Assembly: GCA_023375785.1 (NCBI GenBank) | Contig: SZWC01000836.1 | Coordinates: 280,562 to 325,444, forward strand | DNA from: Penium margaritaceum | Taxonomy: Eukaryota; Streptophyta; Zygnematophyceae; Desmidiales; Peniaceae | Direction of reading: 5' to 3' | Length of the DNA stretch: 44,883 bases | Shown here: one piece after another, positions 19,425 to 28,894 of the stretch | How the letters are laid out: the number at the start of each line of letters is the position of its first letter | How positions within the stretch are numbered: the first letter of the stretch is position 1 | Translations under genes and position numbers: made by a program | The notes under the pieces: model-generated | The model's input: only the letters and a program-made list of their open reading frames with translations | Told to the model about the DNA's origin: nothing | Database searches by the model: none

Positions 19425-19800
19425 TCAGGTTGGTGACAATTCCGTCCTTGGAACCAACGTAAAGTAACGTTGTCGCTTTCGAAAGATCAGACACTTTGAG
19501 TCAAAGCACATCTCAGTCTTGTTGTCTTGGAGCCAGGAATCGCCTACCACCACGGCGAGCAGGTCAAAAAGGTCGAGTATCTTCAACGTGATACTCTGCT
19601 TGCAACCTTGAATATAATTTTTTTCTTTACAAGTACCAATCACGGATACCGCATGGTTGTCACCGACAACAACTGCATCATCCAATGGCTCCTACTTCAG
19701 ACCCACCTATCGAGTGAAGGCAAGGCTTACGAAGGATTCATTCCCTCTAGTGCCGGCTAGTACGTTCACAAAAGTACCAGCTAGGTGTCCTTTGAACTAG
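19425..19800 (-). pseudogene. Gypsy aspartic protease (minus strand)
   Basis: 19800-19700 encode FKGHLAGTFVNVLAGT and SFVSLAF; the catalytic DTGA of relatives is degraded to AGTR. 19685-19425 encode DDAVVVGDNHAVSVIGTCK, ITLKILDLFD, VVGDSWL and CFDSKCLIFRK, the C-terminal lobe and the linker into reverse transcriptase. Confidence 0.65.
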
Positions 19801-20258
19801 ATTGTCATATTATCTCCACTCTTTTGAGTGAAAATGCTCGACAATGGCAAGCTGAGCTTGTGATAAACACAAAATCTATAAGGCGGACGATGTAGCTCCC
19901 ATGATTCACCCACTCGTGTCCACATTTTGTGGGTATATGTAAATTTTACTAGCACCTTCCAGTCTTTCAATTTGACTGGGTCAAAATCGTTGATCAACTG
20001 TACCGCAAATGTAATTGAACTTGTCACTTTGAGGACCTTTGTTTCAATTACTATGTCACACAACTCTTGCACCGTGGTGGGTGTTTCCACCACTAAGCAT
20101 GTATGATCATGCATGTCATCCGGAGATGAAAGGTTTAGTAACCAATGCCGGTCAGTAATTTTAGAATGAGGTTCAAAATGGGAGGCAAAAGCAACAGGGA
20201 AATTTGACCTCATCAGAAACTCAACGTGTTTTACATCCTCATCTGAAAACATGAACAT
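19797..20258 (-). pseudogene. Gag-pol linker of the minus-strand gypsy
   Basis: A 153-codon open stretch starting MFMFSDEDVKHVEFLMRSN and ending SIFTQKSGDNMTI, leading directly into the protease block. No named domain is recognised; position and continuity place it between the zinc knuckle and the protease of the same element. Confidence 0.5.
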
Positions 20259-21165
20259 GTGATCCAGTTTTACCCCTGAGTGGTCCCCACTAATGTCACT
20301 CAGGGGTGGAGAAAACCCGCACCACGGTCCTATCCGTTACCACGACCAGGCCTGTTGCCGTGACCGCGGCCTTGTCCACGGCCCTTTCCGCGGCCTCCTG
20401 CTGCACCATCTCCACGAGGTGCAACAGCTACAGCCAACGCCGTGGCCTCTTGTCCACCACCAGCAGTCTCACGACATTGGGCCCTAAAGTGGCCCAATGG
20501 CTGCATGTAGTTGTGGTAGAGCCCGTCAGAGAAGGCTACATTGCGATGCTCAGGTGCCGCCTGCAACTCGTTATTTTCGCGACTGCTCTTGTTGTTGGGG
20601 ACCTTGTGTCCACCTGCCTTCTTGACTGGATTGTTTTCAGGCTGCTTGTCCTTTATCCCGTCCCGGTGTCTGGCTGACCCACTAGCCTTTGCAACATCCA
20701 TACGCATGTCGCAGCCTTGTTGTACACGCGCATTCGGCTGTCTATCAGAGCAGTGCTCTGGGTTGACCGAATTCACTTCACTCATATAGTCCTGCAACAC
20801 CCTCTAACTTGTCCATGCTTGTCCGGTTGTCGTCTTGGTGGTCTCGTCCTTCAGCTTCTCGCTGGCCAGACTATCACACAAGTTTTCGAGCAGCAAGCAC
20901 TTTGGGTACTTGAAGGTTTGGGTCCCATCGTCCTCGGTGAAGCTTTTAGCTTCCTCCACGAGTGGTGTGAACTTACTTAAATAGGCCTCGAGCGAGCTCC
21001 TCGGCTGCCAGAAGTCCTTGATCTTGTGGAAGGTGTGTTGCTCCTCACGTTAGATACACTTCCTACACATGATGACGTATGGTTGTTGCGCACCCCATTC
21101 ATTGACCACGTAGTTGAAGAGCTTGTCCTCAAGCTGTGTCGTGATGAGGTCGTCCCACTAGCAGA

Positions 21166-21229
21166 GGCACCTTATAGACAAGGCACCTTGTAGACAAGGC
21201 ACCTTGTAGACAAGGCACCTTAAAGACAC
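21166..21229. repeat. Four tandem copies of a 16-bp unit
   Basis: GGCACCTTATAGACAA, two copies of GGCACCTTGTAGACAA, then GGCACCTTAAAGACAC. A young local expansion inside dead gag sequence. Confidence 0.9.
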
Positions 21230-21383
21230 GTAGGACGTGCTGCATGCGATTCAGCCAGTCGGTCAGCTTTATATCCTTTTGAAATATCTCCATATTGTGG
21301 AAGAAGGACATGTTCACGATCGGCTCCGAAGTCAACAAGGTAGGCAAGTCTTTGCTGCCAGTGACAGTAGAATCAATACCTGT

Positions 21384-21431
21384 GGCCCGTAGTGATTGCT
21401 GCTGTATCCGTAGCAGCAATCACTACGGGCC
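21384..21431. repeat. Perfect 20-bp hairpin
   Basis: Left arm GGCCCGTAGTGATTGCTGCT (21384-21403), loop GTATCCGT, right arm its exact complement (21412-21431). It lies inside the degenerate gag. Confidence 0.9.
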
Positions 21432-22205
21432 GCAGGGTCAAGCTCTGTAATGCCTTGTCACGGTCGTCGCATCCGTGGCTTACTTCATGAGTAGCCAGAC
21501 GCTGTAGCTGGCGATCACGGTCAAGGTCCTTGATGCTCTACCCGATGTGGGCCAGCAGGTTGGTGAACATGAATCTCAGCTCTATGTCTTCAGAGTGTCG
21601 GCCATAGCATCAAGGGCCTCACAATGTCTGTACACCTTTATCCATTATAGGAGGGTACGGTTCACATACATGCCTCCGATGAATCCCACCTTCTGGAGGA
21701 GGCTGTCGTCAGTGACGAAGCTCGAGTGGACGTTGGTCTATCCCATAGTAGCCACGTCGTAGGAAAAGGGGTCCGCTCCCAATCCAACGGATGATACTAT
21801 ACCTCTATCGTCGGTGGTGATCTGGAGTCGGCCCGCCGCCTCGGCAGCCAACTCGACAAGCTTCCGGTGGTGGTTGCAAATTGTCTTTGTAGTGACGTTT
21901 TTCGGCTTGTTCTTGCATCGTGTAAGGGTCATCCACGTGCATGTCAACGTACTCATTGAGCAATTTCTTGGCTTCCTTACGCTTCTCAGTGTTACCGAGT
22001 GTAGCAAGGGTTACCTTCAACAGTACGGTTGTCTATGACTTGGCAACCGTGCTTGCGGTGGTGGCTCCCAAAATCTGGAGTCCGCTGAGGGTGTGTGGTG
22101 AGACCATCTCCACTTTGTCCTTGTTGATCCTGGGTGGTCCGGCACTTGCCATCCCGTCGTACACATAACTAGCACGTGAAGACCGTCGTGAGGATCACCC
22201 CGCAA

Positions 22206-23034
22206 CTTCGAGGAGGTGTCGCCTCCCGAAGTCTCATTGCTCTCATGATAGGTGAGACAGTTATAAATTTTTATTTCTAGGCCGACACAATCGGTACATC
22301 CATGTGGTAGAATTATAGCTTTTTCTACGCCATCATGGTTGGCACAATTATGTGGATTTTGAAACTAGTCTTCCTAAGCCGTTACTCATGGTACTTGCTA
22401 GCGTCTACCATCTAGGAAAACAGAAACTAACCTTTCCAGGGACTGACAAGAAATATGAGTACTGCTCACAAAAACAAGGGGAAAAGGTTGGAAAGGGATT
22501 CTGATAATTCCTTACAAATCCTTCACTCACTCTTTCTAACTTCTTGTCTTCCTCTTGCCTTCTTGTTTCCTTGGCCTCCTCTTCACGTTCCTTGATGCCT
22601 CTTGTATCTCTTGGTGGCGTCTTCCTTGAGCCGGCGGCATTGGGAAAGCTGCCAAAAGCTTCACCCTCCTTTTTAGGATGCTCTCAGGCCATGAGAGTTC
22701 CTGATCTTGGAAAACGACATTTTCCCATTTTTTGATGAAAGAGAAGGAAGGAGTCTAGAAAGGAGGGGGAAAATGGTGGTTTGGGGGTGGGCACTTCCTA
22801 TCCCGTCTCACAAAAATTAGGTAAGAGGAAGCCTAAAGGAATGAGGAGGATGAAAAAGAGTTCCTCAAGAGCTTTCTAAAGCACTTTACGGTGCTTGAAA
22901 CGGATAAGTGTAGACGACGTATTCCCCTTTGTCATTTTTGCTACTGCTGCACATGCTCACGACGTTTGATGTTTGGCACAGCCGCTGGAACCATCGAATA
23001 CTTTGTCATGAGGGTCGTTTGGCTCTCTGAACCC
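22206..23034 (-). other. Probable leader of the minus-strand gypsy
   Basis: Lies between the 5' LTR and the gag similarity. A Lys/Glu-rich minus-strand stretch around 22720-22500 (EREEEAKETRRQEEDKKLER) could be a gag N-terminus but has a stop near its start. At 23021-23034 the minus strand reads GGGTTCAGAGAGCC directly after the LTR, a possible decayed tRNA-Met primer site (TGGTATCAGAGC). Confidence 0.35.
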
Positions 23035-23107
23035 TGTAATAGAGTGTGTCTAGCTCCTACACTGAGGTCATCATCGGAGTTCGCAAAATGGCATCCAAAG
23101 CTCGCTC

Positions 23108-23773
23108 TGTCAGAAGAATGAAGCGAGTGGCGGAAGCGACGACAGAAGCAGGTAGAGGCAGAGTGATTCGACAGACATGGATATGCTGACAAAGGCAAGG
23201 AGTTAGTAGCGGAGGCAAGAATAGAGGCACTGCAGGTTGAGGAAGAGTTGAGAGGTAGACAGATAACTGGTGACAGAACGGTGAGGTGTGTAGGTTTGAT
23301 GGGATACCGGATGTGCTGAGAAGGACTGAATGAAGGAATAAGAGTGGCTGAGCAAAGAGATGCGAGGCCGAGAGTTGGGAGTGGATGACGATGGAGGAAA
23401 GAGCGATGAGCGAGGAGAGCAAAGAAATGACTGTGAAGCCGCAGAACCAAAGGCGAACAGGAGGAAAAGACTGTTCTGGTTGAACTAGGATGGAATGAAC
23501 ATCCTTCATATATGTAACAGAATAGAACAAAACGGTAGTTAACCGCTTCTTTTACGCTAGCCGGACGCTCTTGTGGTATGACCACTTATTTAAGGATTCC
23601 TCAACAGGATATTTGTTGGTCAGTTTGACGACCGACAATGGCTAGTGATAGTTGGAGCCGAGGTGGTTCATGTCAGAGCTGAACCTTTATTGAGAGCACT
23701 TGGAATGACCAAGAGGTGAGGAAGGTGTTGAATTCATCCTCAATATTCCTGTCAAAGTCGCTAATTTCCAACA
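23108..23773. mobile_element. Solo LTR (666 bp) with 5-bp target duplication
   Basis: Begins TGTCAGAAG and ends TTTCCAACA, so TG...CA with TGT/ACA ends. It is flanked on both sides by CGCTC (23103-23107 and 23774-23778). The uninterrupted sequence in the other LTR (AGCTTGCTCGAGG) confirms the empty site with one copy. No coding sequence or internal region remains. A solo LTR left by recombination between two LTRs fits best; family and strand are unknown. Confidence 0.75.
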
Positions 23774-24006
23774 CGCTCGAGGGTTTTTCTCCTCTGCGTC
23801 ACTCTAGTGGCAATCGTCATCAAGGACCCGTGCAGGGAGACTCGAATACTTTGAGTCTCTGGTGGCCCATTTCCGTTTTTACCTTGTCCCCTTGTTTTGG
23901 GTCCGAAACAAGGGGGTTATTACCTCAAACGCGTGAGTTCACTTGAGTTTTCCGGTTTCAAAACTCGTAGTTTGGCATAAACGATTTCAATTTTTGTTTT
24001 TGATGT

Positions 24007-24057
24007 GTCGGTGCGAAATCGTCGAGTACGAGGCATGATCGACGATTTTGCACCGAC
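24007..24057. repeat. LTR hairpin with 19-bp arms
   Basis: GTCGGTGCGAAATCGTCGA pairs with TCGACGATTTTGCACCGAC around a 13-base loop; the single non-Watson-Crick position would be G-U in RNA. The other LTR keeps a shorter form near 5893-5933 (GATGCAAAATC / GATTTTGCATC). Confidence 0.75.
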
Positions 24058-24411
24058 ATCTCTCAGGCGCCCCTTGCTCTTGCTCTCGTTCTATCCCTCG
24101 TCCTCCCTTGCTTTCGCAAGCGAGGAGGGCAAGCGAGGGCAAGGGCACGAGGCCACAGGCCTCGACCCTCAAGGCCTCGTGGCCTCTTGGCTGCCGATCG
24201 AGCCACTAGCTCGATCGGCGGGTGGTGGCCTGCCGGCGGGTGGCCGGCCGGACACTTGACCGGCCGCCAGCCACCAAGCCGGTCGGTCGCTGGCCGACCG
24301 GTAGCCAGCGGCTGGCTGGCCACTGGCCAACCCTGGCAATAACAAGAGGTGGCTTGCAGCCACCCCCTTGCCATCGCGAGGTGGGAGGGCCGAACAGGCC
24401 CTCTCGCTGCA

Positions 24412-24465
24412 CATCAGCCTACATCAGCTAACTCGCAGAGACGTCGTGGCTAAAAAGGAGGAAAG
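24412..24465 (+). other. Flank with polypurine tract before LTR-A
   Basis: A 54-bp stretch between the gypsy LTR and the next LTR. Its end, AAAAAGGAGGAAAG (24452-24465), looks like a polypurine tract and marks LTR-A as a 3' LTR on the plus strand. Confidence 0.5.
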
Positions 24466-25008
24466 TGTTACGACCCTGATGTACAAGAGTCCCTAAAATC
24501 CACGAGTGAGAATTTTTATGTTTCACTTGTGACCCACCACGTATTGGCCTCAGGGTTTTTCCACCGCTCAGCCGAGAACATCTTGGCCACCTGCCCCGAC
24601 CTTTGGCATTCCGTTGCAAAAGGTTCCAAACAATGTGACCACTTTCCACAGTGTTCGACAGAACTATTGCGATTTTTTAACGTTTTGATACTGTTCGTTC
24701 AACTTCTCAATGGCACTAAACTTTCATAAAAATGCACCTTGGTATTCTAAATGAACCTCGACATCTCAACGGATTTTTTTTAAGCCAACACTCACGATGC
24801 GACACCGTACGTGTAGCTGAACTTTAGCACAAAAAAAATCACATATGCCTTGTTTGGTTTCTCGCTATCGTGTACATGTGCTCGACAGTTCCAAAACTTG
24901 TCATTAAAATACACTTACTGCTAAATACAAATTATGTAGATGTCCTTGTTTACCTGATTTTCCCACACCTCGTACATGTGAACCATTCTCGTTCCGCTTT
25001 GTGTAACA
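24466..25008 (+). repeat. LTR-A of a further LTR retrotransposon family
   Basis: Bounded by TGTTACG and GTAACA, a perfect TGTTAC/GTAACA terminal inverted repeat. It aligns over its length with 25430-25967 at roughly 70 percent identity by eye. Confidence 0.7.
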
Positions 25009-25429
25009 CTTGTCCTGTTACCTTTTACGGTTGAATCTCTTACCTCACAGATAGCGCAAACCCTAAAGACTTGCATTAATATTTTATAGTGATGGTAAAA
25101 AAGTTGACCAAGTGAGGGTTGAGATTCACTGGTAATAGATGTTATTTCAGAAATGAAGAGGATGACTATTTGCAAATGTCCGTGATGTTCGTCGATTGGC
25201 GTGAGGCCAATCAACATTCAAAGCTCAGTAATCTCCCCTCCTGGGGCTCCCACATAGATAGAAGGGTTTCTAATTCTTGTAAGTTTTTATGTTTAATGAA
25301 CCATGTTGACATTGCCAAATTCTAAACTATGGATGAGGATAAAATCTGAATCCATGCATTGGGACGAGAGGAAAGTGTACTCTCCAAATGGAAGTGAAGG
25401 ATGAATGATCCTATAGTTGGGAGTACTTT
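25009..25429. other. Spacer between LTR-A and LTR-B
   Basis: 421 bp, AT-rich, with no gene or known domain. No primer site follows LTR-A and no polypurine tract touches LTR-B, so it does not look like the body of a miniature LTR element. Confidence 0.4.
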
Positions 25430-25967
25430 TGTTACGTCCCTGATTTACACAAGTTCCTAAACTCCATACATGGGCATTTCTGTAATTACATTCATGGCCC
25501 ACCACATGTCTTCCTCTAGATTTTTTCACTGCTAGGCCGAGGGAATTTTGATCACCTGTCCCAACCTCAGGTGTTCCATTTCAAAAGGTTCTAATAAGCT
25601 GGCTTTTTCCCACAAACAGCGCTATCACAAACCATGTTGTTGTTTCTATACCGTATGGTCAAGTTCTCAACGTTGGTAGAATTTTACTAAGATAAGCCTC
25701 TAGGAATCCCCTGACTTCTCGGTGGAGTTTCTTGAAGTGAACACTTGCGATGAAGCGTCACACGCATCGCTTGATTCGTACATCCAAAACCCCACATATG
25801 CCTCATTTTGTTTCTCGCTAATGAATGTATGTGCTTGACATGTCATACACTTGTCACCAAAGTACGGTTAATGCAAATACAAGTTATCCAATTGTCCCAA
25901 TCTCTTAGATTGCCTTCTGCTCCGAACTTCATCTCTGTAAACTACCAATGTTCCGCTCCAAGTAACA
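25430..25967 (+). repeat. LTR-B, same family as LTR-A
   Basis: Begins TGTTACGTCC, ends AAGTAACA, and is followed two bases later by a tRNA-Met primer site. It is therefore a 5' LTR on the plus strand. Confidence 0.7.
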
Positions 25968-25969
25968 CT

Positions 25970-25981
25970 TGGTATCAAAGC
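25970..25981 (+). other. Primer-binding site after LTR-B
   Basis: TGGTATCAAAGC, one mismatch from the initiator tRNA-Met complement TGGTATCAGAGC. Confidence 0.75.
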
Positions 25982-26545
25982 ACGACGTCACTGGAGGGGC
26001 AGCCAACAAAATAGCTCCAAGGGGACAACCTTGCATGACTCTTCAGCGTATCTTTAATTTCCAAACGTTCGTGGACTTTACGACGAAGACAGTGAATGAA
26101 GCGACTGCACTGGAATATCATTTGTTCGCTGGGTAGGGCGTCACCACCACCCTCGCAGATTGGGTAGAAGGGTGATTTCACCCTTTTCTGTTCCAGTAGA
26201 TGTTTCCCCAGACTTCTGAAAATCCGCTTTATTGCACCACCAAGAACTCCCCACGCAGCGCATGACACAACCCTTCATCCTCATGCAATCCGAACGCATG
26301 CTGCACAGATAGTGGGGCAGCCTGTCATGCACAGTACGGTCGGAGAACCTGCACGGCACTGCACTGCACTGAACTGCAGAGAGGAGCCCGGGGTGTCGTC
26401 ATGGAATGTCAGGGTCGCATGTGGACGAGCAGCAAGCGGTGCGCACCTGTGGTGAGGCTTACAGGGGTTGCACAACATTCGCGTTCTGCCTTATGCTAAG
26501 CGCAAGTGCAAGTGCCGCACACGACAAGTGCATGCGATCTGATCG
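25982..26545. other. Region upstream of ankyrin gene A
   Basis: May begin with a remnant of the internal leader of the LTR-B element. No coding domain is recognised on either strand. Small palindromes such as AAGGGTGATTTCACCCTT (near 26168) occur. Confidence 0.4.
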
Positions 26546-26807
26546 GTTCGATCGGCCGAGGTTGCACACCACTCTCGCTTGCTCACCCAGACAGCGCACA
26601 TCCGCAGCCTGAAAGTGGTAGTGAGTGTGCAGCAGAACGCAACCGACGTTGCTTCCGTTGGCGGGCTTTCCAGTCGGGCCTTGCAGCCTCGGTTCCAGTC
26701 GTATAAGGGCAGCCTCAGCTGCTAGTTGCGACAGCCTCTTCTCCAATTTCTCGCCCACGGTTGCTTCTGCACTGCAGACCCTCTTCAGCTCGCGTTTCCA
26801 ACAGAAG
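26546..26807 (+). promoter_or_regulatory. Promoter and 5' UTR of ankyrin gene A
   Basis: Two blocks are shared with gene B. The first is CGAGGTTGCAC(AC)CACTCTCGCTTGCTCA (26557-26585; CGAGGTTGCACCACTCTCGC in B). The second is CCAGTCGGGCCTTG (about 26671-26684), followed exactly 18 bases later by TATAAGG (26702-26708). In gene B the same 18-base spacing leads to TGTAAAAAGG. The conserved block, the spacing and the TATA box support a core promoter about 100 bp before the ATG. Confidence 0.7.
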
Positions 26808-26850
26808 ATGGCCGACGGCGAGACCCTCTCCCTTGGCCCTCTCCCACAGG

Positions 26851-27349
26851 GTAAGGCTGTCTTCGGCTTGCTCCGAGCTTGCTTGCGCAAGAATGTGGAG
26901 GGAAGCCGCGGTAGGCAAGGGCAAGTCATGGACATGCTTGTCGCGTTGGTCCTCATCGTCGCTACGATCTTTTTTCCCAAGAACGCACGTGCAGTTTTAC
27001 AGTTCTTGCAGGCAGTTTTTCTTCTTCTTGCCCTGTGGGCCGTGTTTTCCAGCATGTTGTAAATTGCGTGTAAACTCTATGACTATCCGTCTTTTGGGTA
27101 TCTGAAGTCTATTCAGTATTTTCACTGTCGTTGTCTCGTGGTAATTCCACGTAACAACATGGACATATCTTCTTCGATTCACTTCAACCGAGCACGTGAT
27201 AGTGGTCACTACATTCACTTTTTGTCACTAGCCAAGCGGCAGTGCATACCCTCACTCTTGCATGAGACATGACGAAACATACATTGTGTTTGCTCGGCTG
27301 CCTTCACTACCCAGCTGAATTCACCTCTTCATCTTGTTCCGAGCTGCAG
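26851..27349 (+). other. Intron 1 of ankyrin gene A, with an open hydrophobic frame
   Basis: GT-AG intron. The exon 1 frame stays open through the first part of the intron to TAA 27060-27062. A retained intron would encode an 85-residue product with hydrophobic stretches (MLVALVLIVATIFF, then VFLLLALWAVFSSML). Parts of this sequence are recognisable in the intron of gene B. Confidence 0.75.
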
Positions 27350-28251
27350 GTGCGAGCCTGATCCAGGCAGCTAGGGATGACGACCTGAAACTGGTCAAGG
27401 CTCGTGTAAAAGCTGCAGTCGATTGCAAACACTCAGGAGGGGTGTGCGAGTGCGTGTGCATCTATGCCAGGGATGGCGCCTCTGCTGACCGCACCGCTCT
27501 CATGGCCGCCGCTAAGGCTGGCCATGCTGACGTCGTGCAGCTCCTGCTCCAATGTGGCAAGGTCAACGTGAGAGCGCGTGAAAGTAGAAGCGGAAGGACA
27601 ACGCTTCACATGGCTGCGGCAGGTGGGCATGACGCTGTCGTCGCAGCTCTCCTTGAGAGAGTTTCTGACTCTCAGAATTGGACCATTAGACCAAGAGTCA
27701 TGGTCGACCTAAGGGACAACCATGGCAAGACCCCCCTCATGCTTGCAGCAGAAGGAGGCCACAGTGGCGTTGTGAAGCTGCTGATAGCGGCGAAAGCAGC
27801 AGTAGACTACCGGAACCCTTTAGACGGAGAGACAGCTCTCACATTAGCTGCCGAAGGAGGACATGACGGAGTTGTGAGGCTGCTGCTTGAAGCCAATGCA
27901 GATGAGAATGCTGCATGCGTCATAGATGGTCTGACTCCACTCATGAAGGGTGCAAGAAAGGGACACAGGCATGTGGTGCGTGTGCTCCTGGGAGTCGGAA
28001 AGGTGGACGTCAACGCAAGGAGGGGAGATGCAGGAGAGAGTCTGAAGGGGAGAAAGCCAGTGGAGGCGCTTGGTGGAGGGGGAGAGACAGCGCTCATGCT
28101 CGCCGTTACCAGCAAGCACATTGACGTCGTAGAAACTCTGCTTGGTCATGAAGCTGATGTCAGCATCAAGGCTGCAGATGGCAGCCACGACGCCCTCACG
28201 TTGGCTCTGCAACTGGATGACTGGACCATAGCGAGAATGCTGGTGGAGACG

Positions 28252-28256
28252 GGACG
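28252..28256 (+). repeat. Left target site duplication of the copia in gene A
   Basis: GGACG; the right copy is GGATG at 35522-35526, differing by a C-to-T change at a CpG. Confidence 0.8.
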
Positions 28257-28854
28257 TGTTGAGATATGGCCCTCTGCTCATGTGTGTCCATGCGCGGCAG
28301 GACGGGGCCAAGGACGCCGCTGAGCGATGTCGCAGTCACCTCCTACAACTGGTTGTTTGGCGAGGCTGATGGACGCAGGGTCCAAGTTCGGGTTCGGTTG
28401 CGGCCGAGCTCTTGCCGCCACAAGGAAATGCCCTAGCGGTGAATGCAGCCCATGGTTGACCTTGAAGACCTGGGTTCAAGCGCTCTGAAGGCCTCAGTGT
28501 TGCAGGATGGTTTTTTCTGTGAGAGAGGATGGTACCCTGTGCCCCATGGTCAGACTTGACCTAGTGGTCAGACTTGACCAGATTGGAAGACTTGACCAGA
28601 TTGGAAGGCTTGACCTGGTGGTCAGACTTGACCAGGTTGTAAGACTTGACCAGAATTGACTAGGTGGTCAAGTTTGACCAGCCTTGACTGAGTGAGAGAA
28701 CTTGACTAGGGGATCTAGCCTAGCTAGTTTAGAGTAGATAAGCCCTCTCTGTGGATTCATTGTATACACAATTTTTTGACCTTAATGACCATTGACCCTT
28801 GGGCTCTTGCCACTTGAATTCTCTCTTGCTGTGCCTCCCACTCCCATTTCTTCA
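28257..28854 (+). repeat. 5' LTR of the copia
   Basis: Starts TGTTGAGATATG and ends CATTTCTTCA, directly followed by the primer site. It contains a cluster of TTGACC/TTGACT words; one extra unit of about 19 bp explains why it is longer than the 3' LTR. Confidence 0.93.
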
Positions 28855-28866
28855 TGGTATTAGAGC
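28855..28866 (+). other. copia primer-binding site
   Basis: TGGTATTAGAGC, one base from the initiator tRNA-Met complement; it abuts the LTR. Confidence 0.88.
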
Positions 28867-28894
28867 TAGGTTGTGGGCGGCTACAGCATTGACC

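Larger units (their letters stand above)
20300..22205 (-). pseudogene. Gag of the minus-strand gypsy, degenerate
   Basis: 20800-20330 encode a basic Gly/Arg-rich end (RGKGRGQGRGHGNRPGRGNG) preceded by LYHNYMQPLGHFRAQCRE, a CCHC knuckle in which the first Cys are lost. Further right (21419-21129) NMEIFQKDIKLTDWLNRMQ fits a gag helix, and 22020-21805 encode a charged block with KEAKKLLNEYVDMHVDDPYT. Frames change repeatedly. A four-unit tandem repeat and a perfect hairpin have arisen inside it. Confidence 0.6.
5572..24411 (-). mobile_element. Ty3/gypsy chromovirus on the minus strand, split by nested insertions
   Basis: Two homologous LTRs in the same orientation (5572-6286 and 23035-24411) bracket minus-strand gypsy coding pieces. 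Reading leftwards these are gag, protease, reverse transcriptase, RNase H and the integrase zinc finger (22205 to 17652), then integrase C-terminus and chromodomain (about 7200 to 6575), then polypurine tract and 3' LTR. The gap between 17652 and about 7200 is occupied by another gypsy in the opposite orientation. The integrase catalytic core is missing at the break. That both halves are one element is inferred from LTR homology, orientation and domain order. The LTRs are clearly diverged, so the insertion is old or the ends come from two related copies. Confidence 0.7.
23035..24411 (-). repeat. 5' LTR of the minus-strand gypsy, interrupted by a solo LTR
   Basis: Homologous to 5572-6286 from TGTAAT (23035) to GCTGCA (24411). 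After removing 23108-23773 plus one 5-bp duplication it is about 706 bp. The best-aligned 110 bp differ at about 11 positions, mostly transitions; other parts are more diverged with indels. It includes a strong hairpin at 24007-24057. Confidence 0.78.
26808..28256 (+). pseudogene. Ankyrin-repeat gene A, 5' part (exon 1, intron, start of exon 2)
   Basis: Exon 1 is 26808-26850 (43 nt, MADGETLSLGPLPQ plus one base). The intron is 26851-27349, with GTAAGG donor and an acceptor ending TGCAG. Exon 2 restarts at 27350 with GASLIQAARDDDL. Ankyrin repeats follow, for example TALMAAAKAGHADVVQLLLQ, TPLMLAAEGGHSGVVKLLIA and TALTLAAEGGHDGVVRLLLE. Relative to gene B there is an extra stretch of about ten codons after the third repeat (near 27655-27705). 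The frame is cut at VETGR by the copia insertion. Ankyrin stacks bind partner proteins; the partner is unknown. Confidence 0.88.

Noticed and set aside
22941..23585. 214-codon minus-strand open frame
   Set aside because: It spans the junction between the gypsy LTR and the solo LTR; low-complexity Ser/Leu composition; chance frame.
5566..24416. Target duplication of the outer minus-strand gypsy
   Set aside because: CACCC on the left and CATCA on the right share only three of five bases; not convincing.
26459..27055. 198-codon minus-strand open frame opposite gene A exon 1
   Set aside because: Antisense to the promoter, exon 1 and intron of gene A, no motif, not kept in gene B.
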